From positions 434,001-498,000 of the forward strand of contig NZ_CP109130.1 of NCBI RefSeq assembly GCF_035917975.1: a stretch of 64,000 bases of DNA, read 5' to 3'. The notes beneath the pieces were generated by a model. The model made no database searches and had not been told where the DNA came from. It saw only the letters and a list, made by a program, of their open reading frames with translations. Of this stretch, positions 34,466 to 44,056 are shown one piece after another (the stretch's first letter is position 1; every line of letters begins with the position of its first letter). The translations under genes and the position numbers were made by a program. The stretch is from Streptosporangium sp. NBC_01756 (GTDB lineage Bacteria > Actinomycetota > Actinomycetes > Streptosporangiales > Streptosporangiaceae).

Positions 34466-34496
34466 CGGGAACCTGACGACCTCGAGAGGCGACCAC

Positions 34497-35441
34497 ATGA
34501 CTCCATTGAAAATCGGCTACCTGCTGCCGACCCGCGATCAGGCCGTCCGCGGCGACCACGATCCGGAGCAGCTGATCGACCTGGCACGCCGCGCCGAGGC
34601 CCTGGGTTTCGACTCCGTCTGGGCCGGTGACAGCCCCGTGACCAGGCCACGTGCCGACCCGCTGCTGCTCCTGGCGGCCGCGGCCATCGCCACACGACAC
34701 GTCACGCTCGGTACCGCGGTGTTGCTGCCCGCGCTGCGCCATCCGATCCTGCTGGCGCACCAGCTCGCCACCTTGGACCGGCTCGCCGACGGGCGGCTGA
34801 TCGTCGGTATGGGCGGCGGATTCCCCAACGCCAACACCGAGGCCCAGTTCGCCGCGGTCGGTGTCGTCTTTTCTCGCCGTATCAGTCGCCTGGAGGAGTC
34901 GATCGAGGCGATGCGGCGGCTCTGGACCGCAGAAGAGGTCTCCTTCACCGGTCGGCACTTCGACTTCCACGACGTGCGGCTGGCTCCTGCGCCGACTCGG
35001 CCGACAGGCCCGCCGATCTGGCTGGCGGGAGGCGGCGAACCGGCGCTGCGGCGGGTGGCGCGCCTGGCCGACGGCTGGCTGCCCTATCCGCCCGCCGTAC
35101 AGGACTATGCTCGCGACCTGGCTGTCATCCAGCAGTCGACGGCCCGCACGCTCACCCCCGCGCTGTACGCGACGCTGTGCCTGGACGATGACCCCGAGCG
35201 GGCGCGCAGGCGCCTGCGAACCAGCATCGAGCGCTACTACAACGCCCCGCTGGAGGCCGTCGAGACCATCCAGGCCATGTTCGCCGGTACGGCACACCAG
35301 GCCGCCGACTGGCTCAACGCCTACACCGGCGCCGGCGCGCACCACGTGGTGATCCGCCTGGCCGCCGACGACCACCCCGCGGCCCTGGAAGAGTTCGCCG
35401 GCCGCGTACTGCCCCTGATCCGCACGAAAGGACACTCATGA
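34497..35441 (+). CDS. LLM-class (F420-dependent type) oxidoreductase
   Basis: A 314-residue luciferase-like monooxygenase-fold enzyme. Typical segments are IGYLLPTRDQ at the start, RRAEALGFDSVWAGDS, TRHVTLGTAVLLPALRHP and DGRLIVGMGGGF. In actinobacteria this family mostly uses coenzyme F420; FMN is the alternative. The substrate is unknown. GAGAGGCG precedes the ATG at 34497. It is translationally coupled to the hydrolase that follows (ATGA overlap) and is probably controlled by the inverted repeat upstream. Confidence 0.88.
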   Translation: MTPLKIGYLLPTRDQAVRGDHDPEQLIDLARRAEALGFDSVWAGDSPVTRPRADPLLLLAAAAIATRHVTLGTAVLLPALRHPILLAHQLATLDRLADGRLIVGMGGGFPNANTEAQFAAVGVVFSRRISRLEESIEAMRRLWTAEEVSFTGRHFDFHDVRLAPAPTRPTGPPIWLAGGGEPALRRVARLADGWLPYPPAVQDYARDLAVIQQSTARTLTPALYATLCLDDDPERARRRLRTSIERYYNAPLEAVETIQAMFAGTAHQAADWLNAYTGAGAHHVVIRLAADDHPAALEEFAGRVLPLIRTKGHS

Positions 35442-36163
35442 CCACCTTCGTTCTCGTACACGGCGCCTGGCACGGCCCCTGGGCCTGGGACCGCCTCACC
35501 CCGTTCCTTCACCAAGCCGGAGCGCGCACCATCACCCCCTCTCTCACCTTGAACGGCGACATCGGCCTGCACACGCACGTCCAGGAGGTCCTCACGGCCC
35601 TCGACGCCGCGGCCGATGACACCCCGGCAGCCGACCTGAGAGACGATCTGGTGCTGGTCGGGCACAGTTACGCGGGCCTGGTCGTCCGGCAGGCGGCCGA
35701 TCTGCGACCCGGGTTGGTGGACCACGTCATCCTGGTGGACGGCTGGGCCGGCGACGACGGCGCCAGCATGTTCGGCCTGGCACCCGAGGCCTTCGTCCAT
35801 GCGATCCAGGCCGCCGCCGCCCGCACCGGCGCAGGCGACCGGGTCCCCGCCCCGGCTCCGGCGATGTTCGGCATCACCGACCCCGACGACGCGGCCTGGC
35901 TCGCCCCGCGCCTGCGACCCCAGCCACTGCGCACCTTCACCGAGACGACCCGGCTAAGCGGAGCCGTCGACCGGATACCGGGCACCGGCATCCACTGCCG
36001 GCCGCAGACCTATGCCTTCGATCGGTTCGCCGCGGAGATCGGGTACCGGACCATTGCCCTGGACGGCCCACACGACGTGATGCTCACCCACCCGCAGGCT
36101 CTGGCCCGTCTCCTCGTGGAGGCCCACGCATTCCGATTCAATAACAAGAAGCTTCAGGATTAG
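35438..36163 (+). CDS. Alpha/beta hydrolase
   Basis: A 241-residue esterase-like protein. The oxyanion-side motif LVHGAWHGPWAWDRL is at residues 5-19, the nucleophile serine is in VGHSYAG, and the acid/histidine pair is near the end (LDGPHDVMLTHP). There is no signal peptide. It overlaps the LLM oxidoreductase gene by four bases; its TAG stop lies inside the -10 element of the next gene. The enzymes of the pair probably act on one substrate. Confidence 0.9.
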   Translation: MTTFVLVHGAWHGPWAWDRLTPFLHQAGARTITPSLTLNGDIGLHTHVQEVLTALDAAADDTPAADLRDDLVLVGHSYAGLVVRQAADLRPGLVDHVILVDGWAGDDGASMFGLAPEAFVHAIQAAAARTGAGDRVPAPAPAMFGITDPDDAAWLAPRLRPQPLRTFTETTRLSGAVDRIPGTGIHCRPQTYAFDRFAAEIGYRTIALDGPHDVMLTHPQALARLLVEAHAFRFNNKKLQD

Positions 36164-36173
36164 AATGCTGAAG
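36152..36173 (+). promoter_or_regulatory. Inverted repeat surrounding the leaderless HxlR promoter
   Basis: CTTCAG (36152-36157), 10 bases, CTGAAG (36168-36173). The spacer contains TAGAAT (36161-36166), which is 6 bases from the GTG at 36173. The regulator very likely binds here and controls its own transcription. Confidence 0.65.
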
Positions 36174-36850
36174 TGGAACAGCGAACCTACAACCAGTACT
36201 GCGCGACCGCGCGCACCCTCGACCTCGTCGGGGAACGCTGGACCCTGCTACTCATCCGTGAGCTGCTGACCGGCCCCAAACGCTTCGGCGACCTGCAACA
36301 CGGCCTGCGCGGCCTGGGCACCGGCCTGCTGGCCGCACGGATGAAGCATCTGGAACGCGAAGGACTGGTCCACAAGATCATCCTCCCTCCACCGGCCCGC
36401 ACCGCCGCCTACGCCCTCACCCAGGCCGGCGAGGAGCTCGGCCCCGCAGTGCTGGCCCTGGCCCGGTGGGGTCTGAAATGGGCGATGGACGAACCCCTCG
36501 AACAGGAGACCTTCCACCCCGGCTGGGCCGTGCTCGGCCTGAGGGCGTGCTTCGACGCCGAGGCGGCCACCGGCCTGCACGCACTGTATGAGTTCCGCGT
36601 CGAGGAGGAGGTCTTCCACGCCCGCATCGACGACGGCACCATCGAAACGGTGCACGGCCCGGCCCAGCACCCCGACGTGACCATCACGGTCGGCGGCGAG
36701 GTCTTCCGCGACCTCGCCGCCGGCCGGTCGACCCTCGCCGAAGCGATCAACAACGGCGCCGCCTCCGTCTCCGGCGACCAGCAAGCCCTGCGCCGACTGC
36801 ACGGGCTGTTCCGGCTCCCACGCCCGCAAACCCGATCGGCGGCGCGGTGA
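36173..36850 (+). CDS. HxlR-family regulator with C-terminal SCP2-like domain
   Basis: A 225-residue protein. The N-terminal winged helix (CATARTLDLVGERWTLLLIRELLTG... FGDLQHGLRGLGTGLLAARMKHLE) is HxlR-type. The C-terminal about 110 residues (from FRVEEEVFHARIDDG through VTITVGGEVFRDLAAGRSTLAEAI) resemble a sterol-carrier-protein-2 fold, a hydrophobic ligand pocket. It may sense a lipid-like ligand and control the oxidoreductase-hydrolase pair upstream as well as itself. Confidence 0.88.
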   Translation: MEQRTYNQYCATARTLDLVGERWTLLLIRELLTGPKRFGDLQHGLRGLGTGLLAARMKHLEREGLVHKIILPPPARTAAYALTQAGEELGPAVLALARWGLKWAMDEPLEQETFHPGWAVLGLRACFDAEAATGLHALYEFRVEEEVFHARIDDGTIETVHGPAQHPDVTITVGGEVFRDLAAGRSTLAEAINNGAASVSGDQQALRRLHGLFRLPRPQTRSAAR

Positions 36851-36953
36851 GCGTAGCGCTGTCGCCACTTCTCGGCTCGGCCGTCGCGTGGGCGTGGGAG
36901 CGGCCGACCGGGGCGGCGGCCGGGCCGGCCGTCGCCCCGCGAGTGGGCCGCCG

Positions 36954-38468
36954 TTACTCGCCGGTGAGGGCGTTCACCAGCTCGGCGGCCGTGCGGCAGC
37001 GGTCGAACAGCTCGCCCACATGGGCCTTGGTACCGCGCAGCGGCTCCATGGTCGGGACGCGCTGCAGGGACTCGCGGCCGGGGATGTCGAAGATGACCGA
37101 GTCCCAGGAGGCGGCGGCGACCGACTCGCTGAACTGGCTCAGGCAACGGCCCCGGAAGTAGGCCCGCGTGTCGCTGGGCGGGGCCTCGACGGCCCGCTGG
37201 ACCTCTTCCTCGGTAACCAGGCGCTGCATCCGGCCCCGGGCGACCAACCGGTTGTACAGGCCCCGGTCGGGGCGGATGTCGGAGTACTGGAGGTCGACGA
37301 GCTGCAGGCGCGGGTGGGACCAGGGGAGGCCGTCGCGGGTGCGGTAGCCCTCCAGCAGTTCCAGTTTGGCGACCCAGTCCAGCTCCCTGGAGAGCTGCAT
37401 CGGATCCTCGGCCAGCCGGGTCAGCACCGACTCCCAGCGGTCCAGGACGTCCTTGGTGAGCTCGTCCACCCCGTTGCCGCTGCGCTCCTCGGCATACTTG
37501 CGGGCCAGTTCCAGATACTCCATCTGAAGCTGGACGGCCGTGAGCTTACGGCCGTCGCGCATCGCGATCTCGTATCTGAGCGTCGGGTCGTGGGAGACCG
37601 CGCGCAGTGCCTGGACGGGGTTCTCCACGGCGAGGTCCCGGGTGAAGTAACCGTCTTCGATCATGGCCAGGACGAGTGCGGTGGAGCCCAGCTTCAGGTA
37701 GGTCGAGATCTCCGACATGTTGGCGTCACCGATGATGACGTGCAGCCGGCGGTATTTCTCCGGATCGGCGTGCGGCTCGTCCCGGGTGTTGATGATCGGC
37801 CGCTTGAGCGTGGTCTCCAGACCGACCTCGACCTCGAAGAAGTCGGCCCGCTGGCTGATCTGGAAGCCCTCACCGCGCGAGTCCTGGCCGATGCCGACCT
37901 TGCCGGCGCCGGTGACGACCTGCCGGGAGACGAAGAACGGCGTCAGGTGCCTGACGATGTCGGCGAACGGCGTGGCCCGCCGCATCAGGTAGTTCTCGTG
38001 GCAGCCGTAGGAGGCGCCCTTGTTGTCGGTGTTGTTCTTGTAGAGCTGGATCGGGGCGTTGGTGGGGATGGCGGACGCGCGGACCGCGGCGTCGTGCATC
38101 ACCCGCTCCCCCGCCTTGTCCCAGAGCACCGCGGCCCGCGGGTTGGTGCACTCGGGAGCGGAGTATTCAGGGTGGGCGTGGTCGACGTAGAGCCGCGCGC
38201 CGTTGGTGAGGATCACGTTGGCCAGGCCCAGGTCCTCGTCCGTGAGCTGGCTCTGGTCGGCCACCTCCCTGGACAGGTCGAAGCCCCGGGCGTCGCGCAG
38301 TGGGTTCTCCTCCTCGAAGTCCCACCGTGCCCGCCGTGCCCTGGCCGCCGAGGCGGCGAGGTAGGCGTTGACGACCTGGGACGAGGTCACCATCGCGTTG
38401 GCCCCCGGCTGTCCGGGCACGGAGATGCCGTACTCCGTCTCGATGCCCATCACCCGCCGTACCGTCAT
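36954..38468 (-). CDS. dop: Pup deamidase/depupylase Dop
   Basis: A 504-residue paralogue of PafA. It deamidates the C-terminal Gln of Pup and also removes Pup from substrates. The N-terminal [11 protein letters not shown], the catalytic-aspartate segment [13 protein letters not shown], and the Dop-loop region soon after residue 35 ([21 protein letters not shown]) distinguish it from Paf[12 protein letters not shown] and [12 protein letters not shown] follow. ATG 38468 is preferred over 38474 because GAGGATG is then well spaced. It is separated from both pup and arc by unrelated genes. Confidence 0.97.
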   Translation of the reverse strand: MTVRRVMGIETEYGISVPGQPGANAMVTSSQVVNAYLAASAARARRARWDFEEENPLRDARGFDLSREVADQSQLTDEDLGLANVILTNGARLYVDHAHPEYSAPECTNPRAAVLWDKAGERVMHDAAVRASAIPTNAPIQLYKNNTDNKGASYGCHENYLMRRATPFADIVRHLTPFFVSRQVVTGAGKVGIGQDSRGEGFQISQRADFFEVEVGLETTLKRPIINTRDEPHADPEKYRRLHVIIGDANMSEISTYLKLGSTALVLAMIEDGYFTRDLAVENPVQALRAVSHDPTLRYEIAMRDGRKLTAVQLQMEYLELARKYAEERSGNGVDELTKDVLDRWESVLTRLAEDPMQLSRELDWVAKLELLEGYRTRDGLPWSHPRLQLVDLQYSDIRPDRGLYNRLVARGRMQRLVTEEEVQRAVEAPPSDTRAYFRGRCLSQFSESVAAASWDSVIFDIPGRESLQRVPTMEPLRGTKAHVGELFDRCRTAAELVNALTGE

Positions 38469-38553
38469 GCGCATCCTCTGTTCATCCGGGAGTGCCCCTT
38501 CGCCGTATATATCCCCGACCCTAGACCCTTCACTATGCCCGGTGGCTGAACAG

Positions 38554-39696
38554 TTATGGCACCGAGGCCTTTTCGCCCGCCGCGAAGGGCATCCGGGGCG
38601 GCGGGGAAGGCGGTGTGCCCGGCCGGCGGCGCCGAGACTTGACGAACTCCTGGACGGGCCGTTCGACGAGCCGGTACACCAGGTAGGAGAAGGCCATCGC
38701 GGCCAGCAGGGTGACCAGGGCGGTCAGCCAGGGCGGCAGCGCGTCCCGCAGGGCGGGGACGATCAGGACCGCGGCCGTGGTGTGGAAGAGGTAGAGCGGG
38801 TAGGTCAGCGCGCCCAGTACGGCCAGGCCGCGCCAGCGCAGCCACTTCAGCCAGCCGAGCGCCACCATCGCCATGAGCACGTAGAAGCAGATCACCGTGG
38901 TGGCGACGGCCCACCCGGGCACCGGCATCGCGGCGTAGCCGACCAGCTCGACCCGGCCGCTGACCCGGTCGAGCGCCGCGTTGACCGCCAGTCCCGCGCT
39001 GATCCCCGCCACGCACCACAGGATCAGCTTGGGCCCGTGCTTGGTCATCAGGAAGAAGGCCATGCCCCCGATGAAGTACGCCGCGTACTTGGGCATCACC
39101 ACCAGGTCGACCCAGGTGTTCTCGCTGCCCGCGAAGAACCCCGCGGCCAGCAGCCAGACCCCCATGAAGACCAGGCAGCGGTTGAACGTCACCCCGACGA
39201 GCACCAGGATCGAGATCAGCAGGTAGAAACGGAGCTCGGCCCAGAGCGACCAGTAGACGCCGTTGGCGTCGTAGACGCCGAAGGCCCGCTGGAGCATCGT
39301 GAGGTTGACCCCGTACTCCCCGGGGCTGAGCTTGGGGTTCAGGGCGGTGGCGGCGGTCAGGCCGTAGACCGCGGCGGTGGCCCCGACGCTGACCCAGTAG
39401 GCGGGGAAGAGCCGCACCAGCCGGGACAGGGCGAACGCGCCCAGCCCCCGGCCCCAGATGCTCATCAGGATGACGAATCCGCTGATCATGAAGAACAGCT
39501 CGACGCCCAGGATGCCGAGGCCCGACAGCGTGGAGATCGCGGGGAACAGCTCGGACGGGCGGTCCCCCCACACCGAGGCGAAGGCGATGAAGTAGTGGAA
39601 GGCGAGCACCGCCAGCGCGGCGACGAAACGGAGCAGGTCGAGTTCGGTGAGACGGCCCCTGCTCCGAGCCGTCCCCTGAGAGCCCGCGCCGGTCAC
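38554..39696 (-). CDS. Acyltransferase 3 family membrane protein
   Basis: A 380-residue polytopic membrane protein of the OafA type, which transfers acyl groups to exported sugars or lipids. About ten hydrophobic helices are predicted. The N-terminal helix [19 protein letters not shown] carries the conserved histidine, followed by [16 protein letters not shown] and the [11 protein letters not shown] motif. GTG 39696 is the start without a clear ribosome site. It lies between arc and dop, outside the usual proteasome gene set; the hairpin after arc separates the two. Confidence 0.9.
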   Translation of the reverse strand: MTGAGSQGTARSRGRLTELDLLRFVAALAVLAFHYFIAFASVWGDRPSELFPAISTLSGLGILGVELFFMISGFVILMSIWGRGLGAFALSRLVRLFPAYWVSVGATAAVYGLTAATALNPKLSPGEYGVNLTMLQRAFGVYDANGVYWSLWAELRFYLLISILVLVGVTFNRCLVFMGVWLLAAGFFAGSENTWVDLVVMPKYAAYFIGGMAFFLMTKHGPKLILWCVAGISAGLAVNAALDRVSGRVELVGYAAMPVPGWAVATTVICFYVLMAMVALGWLKWLRWRGLAVLGALTYPLYLFHTTAAVLIVPALRDALPPWLTALVTLLAAMAFSYLVYRLVERPVQEFVKSRRRRPGTPPSPPPRMPFAAGEKASVP

Positions 39697-39802
39697 CTGA
39701 TGACCGGGCTGAAATGTTCACGCACGCCACTTGGACGGCTTTTTGATCAGTTGGGTTCCATGTGACGCGAGTTCACTTCGGTGACGGATGGGGACCGCGA
39801 CG

Positions 39803-39854
39803 ACGGACGCCGGCGGCGCGACCCCCGATGGGGGGCCGTGCCGCCGGCGTCCGT
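39803..39854 (-). terminator. Terminator hairpin after arc
   Basis: A perfect 15-bp stem (39803-39817 with 39840-39854) around a 22-base loop, 4 bases after the arc stop codon. Confidence 0.7.
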
Positions 39855-39858
39855 GCTG

Positions 39859-41622
39859 CTAGAGGTATTGGCCGGTGTTGGCCACCGTGTCGATGGAACG
39901 GCCGGCCTCGGTGCCCTGCTTGCCCGTCACGAGCGTGCGGATGTAGACGATCCGCTCGCCCTTCTTGCCGGAGATGCGGGCCCAGTCGTCGGGGTTGGTG
40001 GTGTTGGGCAGATCCTCGTTCTCGGAGAACTCGTCCACGCAGGCCGCCAGCAGATGCTGGATCCGCAGGCCCTTCTGCCCGGACTCGAGGAACTGCTTGA
40101 TCGCCATCTTCTTGCTGCGGTCGACGATGTTCTGGATCATGGCGCCGGAGTTGAAGTCCTTGAAGTACAGGACCTCCTTGTCGCCGTTCGCGTAGGTCAC
40201 CTCGAGGAAGCGGTTCTCCTCGCTCTCGGTGTACATCCGCTCGACCACCCGCTGGATCATGCCCGAGATCGTGCCCGCACGACTGCCACTGTGCTCGGCG
40301 AGGTCCTCGGGATGGAGGGGGAGGTCTTCGATGAGGTACTTCGAGAAGATGTCCCTGGCCGCCTCGGCGTCCGGCCGCTCAATCTTGATCTTGACGTCCA
40401 GGCGGCCGGGCCGCAGGATCGCCGGATCGATCATGTCTTCGCGGTTGGAGGCGCCGATCACGATCACGTTCTCCAGGCCCTCGACGCCGTCGATCTCCGA
40501 CAGGAGCTGGGGAACGATGGTGTTCTCGACGTCGGAGGAGACGCCCGAGCCTCGGGTCCGGAAGATCGAGTCCATCTCGTCGAAGAACACGATCACCGGG
40601 GTGCCCTCGGAGGCCTTCTCCCGGGCACGCTGGAAGACCAGGCGGATGTGCCGCTCGGTCTCACCGACGTACTTGTTGAGAAGCTCGGGACCCTTGATGT
40701 TGAGGAAGAAGCTCTTACCGGACTGACCGGTCTTCTCCGCGACCTGCTTGGCCAGGGAGTTGGCGACGGCCTTGGCGATGAGCGTCTTACCGCAGCCGGG
40801 CGGGCCGTACAGCAGCACACCCTTCGGGGGACGCAGCTTGTGCTCGCGGAAGAGGTCGGCGTGCAGGTAGGGAAGCTCGATCGCGTCCCTGATCTGCTCG
40901 ATCTGCCGCATGAGCCCGCCGATCTCCTCGTAGGAGATGTCGGGCACCTCCTCCAGGACGAGCTCTTCGACCTCGGACTTGGGAATGCGCTCGTAGACGT
41001 AGCCCGAACGCGGCTCCAGCAGCAGCGAGTCGCCCGCCCGGATCGGCTGGTCGAGCAACGACTCCGCCAGCTTCACCACCCGCTCCTCGTCGGCGTGCGA
41101 GATCACCAGCGCGCGCTGGCCGTCCTCAAGGAGCTCCTTGAGCATCACGATCTCGCCGAGCTCCTCGAATCCGAGGGCCTCGACCACGTTGAGCGCCTCG
41201 TTGAGCATGACCTCCTGGCCACGCCTCAGCGAGTCGACCTCCACCGCTGGACTGACATTCACCCGAAGTTTGCGGCCACCGGTGAAGACCTCCACCGTGC
41301 CGTCTTCTCTGCTTTCGAGGAAGACACCGAAACCGGATGGCGGCTGCGCCAGCCGGTCGACCTCCTCCTTCAGGGCGACAATCTGGTCTCTGGCCTCCTT
41401 GAGGGTGGATACCAGACGTTCGTTCTGGCCGGTGACGGCCGCGAGGTTCGCCTGTACTTCATGAAGACGCTCTTCGAGGACCCTGGCCTGCCGGGGAGAC
41501 TCCGTCAACTTCCGACGTAGCGCGGTGATCTCCTCCTGCAGGAAGGAGACCTGTGTTGTGAGGTCAGCGACCTCCCGTTCGCGCTGCGCGGCTCGAGCCT
41601 CAGCGTCGTCGCGAGCTGCCAC
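39859..41622 (-). CDS. arc: Proteasome-associated AAA ATPase ARC (Mpa)
   Basis: A 587-residue ring ATPase that unfolds pupylated proteins. N-terminal coiled coil (about residues 1-95, where Pup binds), two OB folds, then an AAA module with Walker A GPPGCGKT, Walker [11 protein letters not shown] and sensor GASNRED. The C-terminus ends GQYL, the penultimate-tyrosine motif that docks into the alpha ring. GTG 41622 is preceded by an ideal AAGGAGGTGA (41627-41636). Confidence 0.97.
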   Translation of the reverse strand: MAARDDAEARAAQREREVADLTTQVSFLQEEITALRRKLTESPRQARVLEERLHEVQANLAAVTGQNERLVSTLKEARDQIVALKEEVDRLAQPPSGFGVFLESREDGTVEVFTGGRKLRVNVSPAVEVDSLRRGQEVMLNEALNVVEALGFEELGEIVMLKELLEDGQRALVISHADEERVVKLAESLLDQPIRAGDSLLLEPRSGYVYERIPKSEVEELVLEEVPDISYEEIGGLMRQIEQIRDAIELPYLHADLFREHKLRPPKGVLLYGPPGCGKTLIAKAVANSLAKQVAEKTGQSGKSFFLNIKGPELLNKYVGETERHIRLVFQRAREKASEGTPVIVFFDEMDSIFRTRGSGVSSDVENTIVPQLLSEIDGVEGLENVIVIGASNREDMIDPAILRPGRLDVKIKIERPDAEAARDIFSKYLIEDLPLHPEDLAEHSGSRAGTISGMIQRVVERMYTESEENRFLEVTYANGDKEVLYFKDFNSGAMIQNIVDRSKKMAIKQFLESGQKGLRIQHLLAACVDEFSENEDLPNTTNPDDWARISGKKGERIVYIRTLVTGKQGTEAGRSIDTVANTGQYL

Positions 41623-41636
41623 GGCGTCACCTCCTT

Positions 41637-41827
41637 CCCAGTCGAGACCGACTACTCAAAACCCTACCCATCTGGGGGCTGTCCCTTACCTGGCCGAGCA
41701 GTGTTCGTATGGCTACATTAAGTCGGTACTGATTAATCCCTTATGGTGCGTTTAGTCCTGTGAGCAGGAGAACACGTCGGTCTGTTCCCTTGTCACTAGC
41801 AAACGTATCCTTGTAGCCGAATCGTCA
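41637..41827. promoter_or_regulatory. Intergenic region carrying the arc promoter
   Basis: About 190 bases with several AT-rich patches, including an 8-base palindrome GATTAATC near 41731-41738 and TAGGGT on the minus strand close to the ribosome site. The arc promoter must lie here, but a single -35/-10 pair could not be chosen with confidence. Confidence 0.4.
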
Positions 41828-42697
41828 TCATCCGATAGAAGAACTGACCTCTTCGCCTTGTGCCCCCTTTGCCGGACGCCTGCGACGGGGCGGTGGCGTC
41901 ACCCCGTCCGCCATGCGGCGGGCAGTGACGAGGAACCCGGTGTGCCCGACCATCCGGTGATCGGGTCGTACGGCCAGCCCCTCGACATGCCAGTCACGGA
42001 CCAGGGTCTCCCACGCATGGGGCTCGGTGAAACTCCCGTGTTCGCGGAGAGTTTCCACCGTGCGGGACAACTGTGTCGTTGTCGCCACATAGCAGCAGAT
42101 GACGCCGCCTGGAGTGAGCGCCTTGGACGCCGCGTCGACACACTCCCATGGGGCAAGCATGTCCAAAATGATCCGGTCGACGTCACTCTCGTCGAGCGCC
42201 TCCACGAAGTCGCCCACGACCAGGCGCCACTGGTCCATCGGGCCGCCGTAAAACTTCTCCACGTTCTTGGTGGCGACCTCGGCGAAGTCCGCACGCCGCT
42301 CGTAGGAGGTGAGGCTGCCCTCGGCCCCCACGGCACGCAGCAGGAAACAGGTGAGCGCGCCGGAACCGACTCCCGCCTCGACGACGCGCGCGCCGGGGAA
42401 GATGTCGGCCATGGCGACGATCTGCGCCGAGTCCTTGGGGTAGATGACCGCCGCGCCGCGCGGCATCGACAGCGTGTAGTCCTGGAGCAGGTGCCTGAAC
42501 GCGAGATACTGGGTGCCGCCGGACGAGCGCACCACCGAGCCCTCGGGCTGACCGATCAGCTCGCTGTGCGGGATTCCTCCCTTGTGTGTGTGGAAGACAC
42601 CGTCCTCCTTCAGCGTCACGGTGTGGCGCTTGTTCTTGGGGTCGGTGAGCTGAACCTGATCCCCGGCCTGAAACGGCCCATGCCTGCGAAAACCCAT
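41828..42697 (-). CDS. trmI: tRNA (adenine-58-N1)-methyltransferase TrmI
   Basis: A 289-residue SAM-dependent enzyme that makes m1A58 in the T-loop of tRNAs. The N-terminal beta domain includes HTHKGGIPHSELIG, then SMPRGAAVIYPKD, the SAM motif VVEAGVGSGALT and IILDMLAPWE. The tail is basic. It acts as a tetramer in this family. TAACCT 7 bases before ATG 42697 indicates a leaderless start; the longer open frame upstream is a shadow. It precedes arc as in most actinobacteria. Confidence 0.95.
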   Translation of the reverse strand: MGFRRHGPFQAGDQVQLTDPKNKRHTVTLKEDGVFHTHKGGIPHSELIGQPEGSVVRSSGGTQYLAFRHLLQDYTLSMPRGAAVIYPKDSAQIVAMADIFPGARVVEAGVGSGALTCFLLRAVGAEGSLTSYERRADFAEVATKNVEKFYGGPMDQWRLVVGDFVEALDESDVDRIILDMLAPWECVDAASKALTPGGVICCYVATTTQLSRTVETLREHGSFTEPHAWETLVRDWHVEGLAVRPDHRMVGHTGFLVTARRMADGVTPPPRRRRPAKGAQGEEVSSSIG

Positions 42698-42704
42698 GCG
42701 CGCA

Positions 42705-42710
42705 AGGTTA
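42705..42710 (-). promoter_or_regulatory. -10 element for leaderless trmI
   Basis: TAACCT, 7 bases, ATG 42697. Confidence 0.5.
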
Positions 42711-42919
42711 TCCGCGTACGGCCGCCGCCGATTCCAGTCCGGGCACGGATCCCGGTCCGGACGCATCCGTCCCGGCGGCCACCGTGGGACCGGTCGTGGC
42801 CGCGGCACCCGGATCCCGTGGCGCGGACCGCCCCCGCGTGCTCCCGCGCCGTACCGGCCGGAAACACCGCCATCCGAAATGATTCGCCCCTCACGGAGGG
42901 AACTGATAGCACTGAGAGC

Positions 42920-44023
42920 GTGTTCCCTCAAGACGTGATTCCCGCCGGCCCCGTGGTGCTGCGACTCCTCACCGACGACGACGTGGAGTCGATCGTCTGT
43001 GGCTGCGGCGACCCGGAGATCGTTCGCTTCATCCCGACCGTACCCGTGCCGTACACCCGCGACGACGCGCTCTCCTACCTGAAGGTGGCCGAGCGGCTCT
43101 GGGAGAGCGGGGGCGCCTCGTTCGCCGTGGCGGACGCCGGAACGGACGAGTGGCTGGGCAACATCGGGCTCAAGGCGCTGGATCCGCGGGGCAACGGCGA
43201 GGTGGGCTACCTGATCGCGCCGTGGGCGCGGGGTCGCGGGGTCGCCACGGCCGCCACCAGGGCGCTGACCGAGTGGGCCTTCAGCCATGGGGTGCAGCGC
43301 ATGGAACTGCTGGCCGACGTGGAGAACCTGGCCAGCCAGCGGGTGGCGCTGGCCTCGGGGTTCCACCGTGAGGGCGTGCAGCGCTCGGCCGAGGCGCGGC
43401 GCGACGGCACCCGCAGCGACCTGGTGGCCTTCGCCAGGCTGTCCGACGACTCCGGTGACCGGGTACGGCCGTACCTGCCGGACTTCCCGGGCGGCTCGCT
43501 GTCCGACGGCGTGGTACGGCTGACGCCGCTGACCGTCGAGGACGCCGACGACTACCACGCGCTGATGAGCCTGCCGGAGGTTGTGGCGACCTGGGTGCCT
43601 CCGCAGGCTCCCGACCCGGCCGACAGTGAGGAGTTCTGCCGGCTGGCGGGCACCCGCCGGCTGGCCGGCGAGCGGGTCGAGGCCGCCGTCCGGGACGCCG
43701 TGACCGGCGCCTTCGCCGGCCACATCCAGCTCGGCTCGGTCGTGCCGCCGCTGGGCCAGGCGATGACGGGCTACAGCACGCTGCCGGAGTTCCGCGGCAG
43801 GCGTTTCACCACCCGGGCGGTGACCCTGCTGGTGGAGTGGGCCTTCGAGCACACTCCCCTGAGCCGGATCGTCGCGGGCACCTCCCCGGGCAACCTCGCC
43901 TCACAGCGGGTGCTGGAGAACGCGGGTTTCACCCGGGAGGCGCTCCTGCACGGGCTGCTGCCGGGCCCCGACGGCACGCGGCTGGACGATCTGCAGTGGT
44001 ACCGCCTGCGCCCTCCGGGGTAG
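42920..44023 (+). CDS. Tandem GNAT acetyltransferase
   Basis: A 367-residue protein made of two RimJ/RimL-like GNAT domains (about residues 1-170 and 190-367). Each shows the acetyl-CoA-binding pattern: GYLIAPWARGRGVATAATRAL in the first and YSTLPEFRGRRFTTRAVTLL in the second. Each has the downstream N-L-A-S-Q-R-V motif. The second loop, RGRRFTTR, departs from the ideal, so one domain may be the more active. GTG 42920 is the start; a TAGCAC 7 bases upstream is a weak leaderless element. Substrate unknown. Confidence 0.87.
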   Translation: MFPQDVIPAGPVVLRLLTDDDVESIVCGCGDPEIVRFIPTVPVPYTRDDALSYLKVAERLWESGGASFAVADAGTDEWLGNIGLKALDPRGNGEVGYLIAPWARGRGVATAATRALTEWAFSHGVQRMELLADVENLASQRVALASGFHREGVQRSAEARRDGTRSDLVAFARLSDDSGDRVRPYLPDFPGGSLSDGVVRLTPLTVEDADDYHALMSLPEVVATWVPPQAPDPADSEEFCRLAGTRRLAGERVEAAVRDAVTGAFAGHIQLGSVVPPLGQAMTGYSTLPEFRGRRFTTRAVTLLVEWAFEHTPLSRIVAGTSPGNLASQRVLENAGFTREALLHGLLPGPDGTRLDDLQWYRLRPPG

Positions 44024-44056
44024 GCCGCGCGGCCTCCCGGGCCGGATCGCGGCGTC

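Noticed and set aside
42698-43852. Minus-strand extension of the trmI frame
   Set aside because: It is antisense to the tandem GNAT gene, and a leaderless start fits TrmI at 42697, the normal N-terminus for the family.
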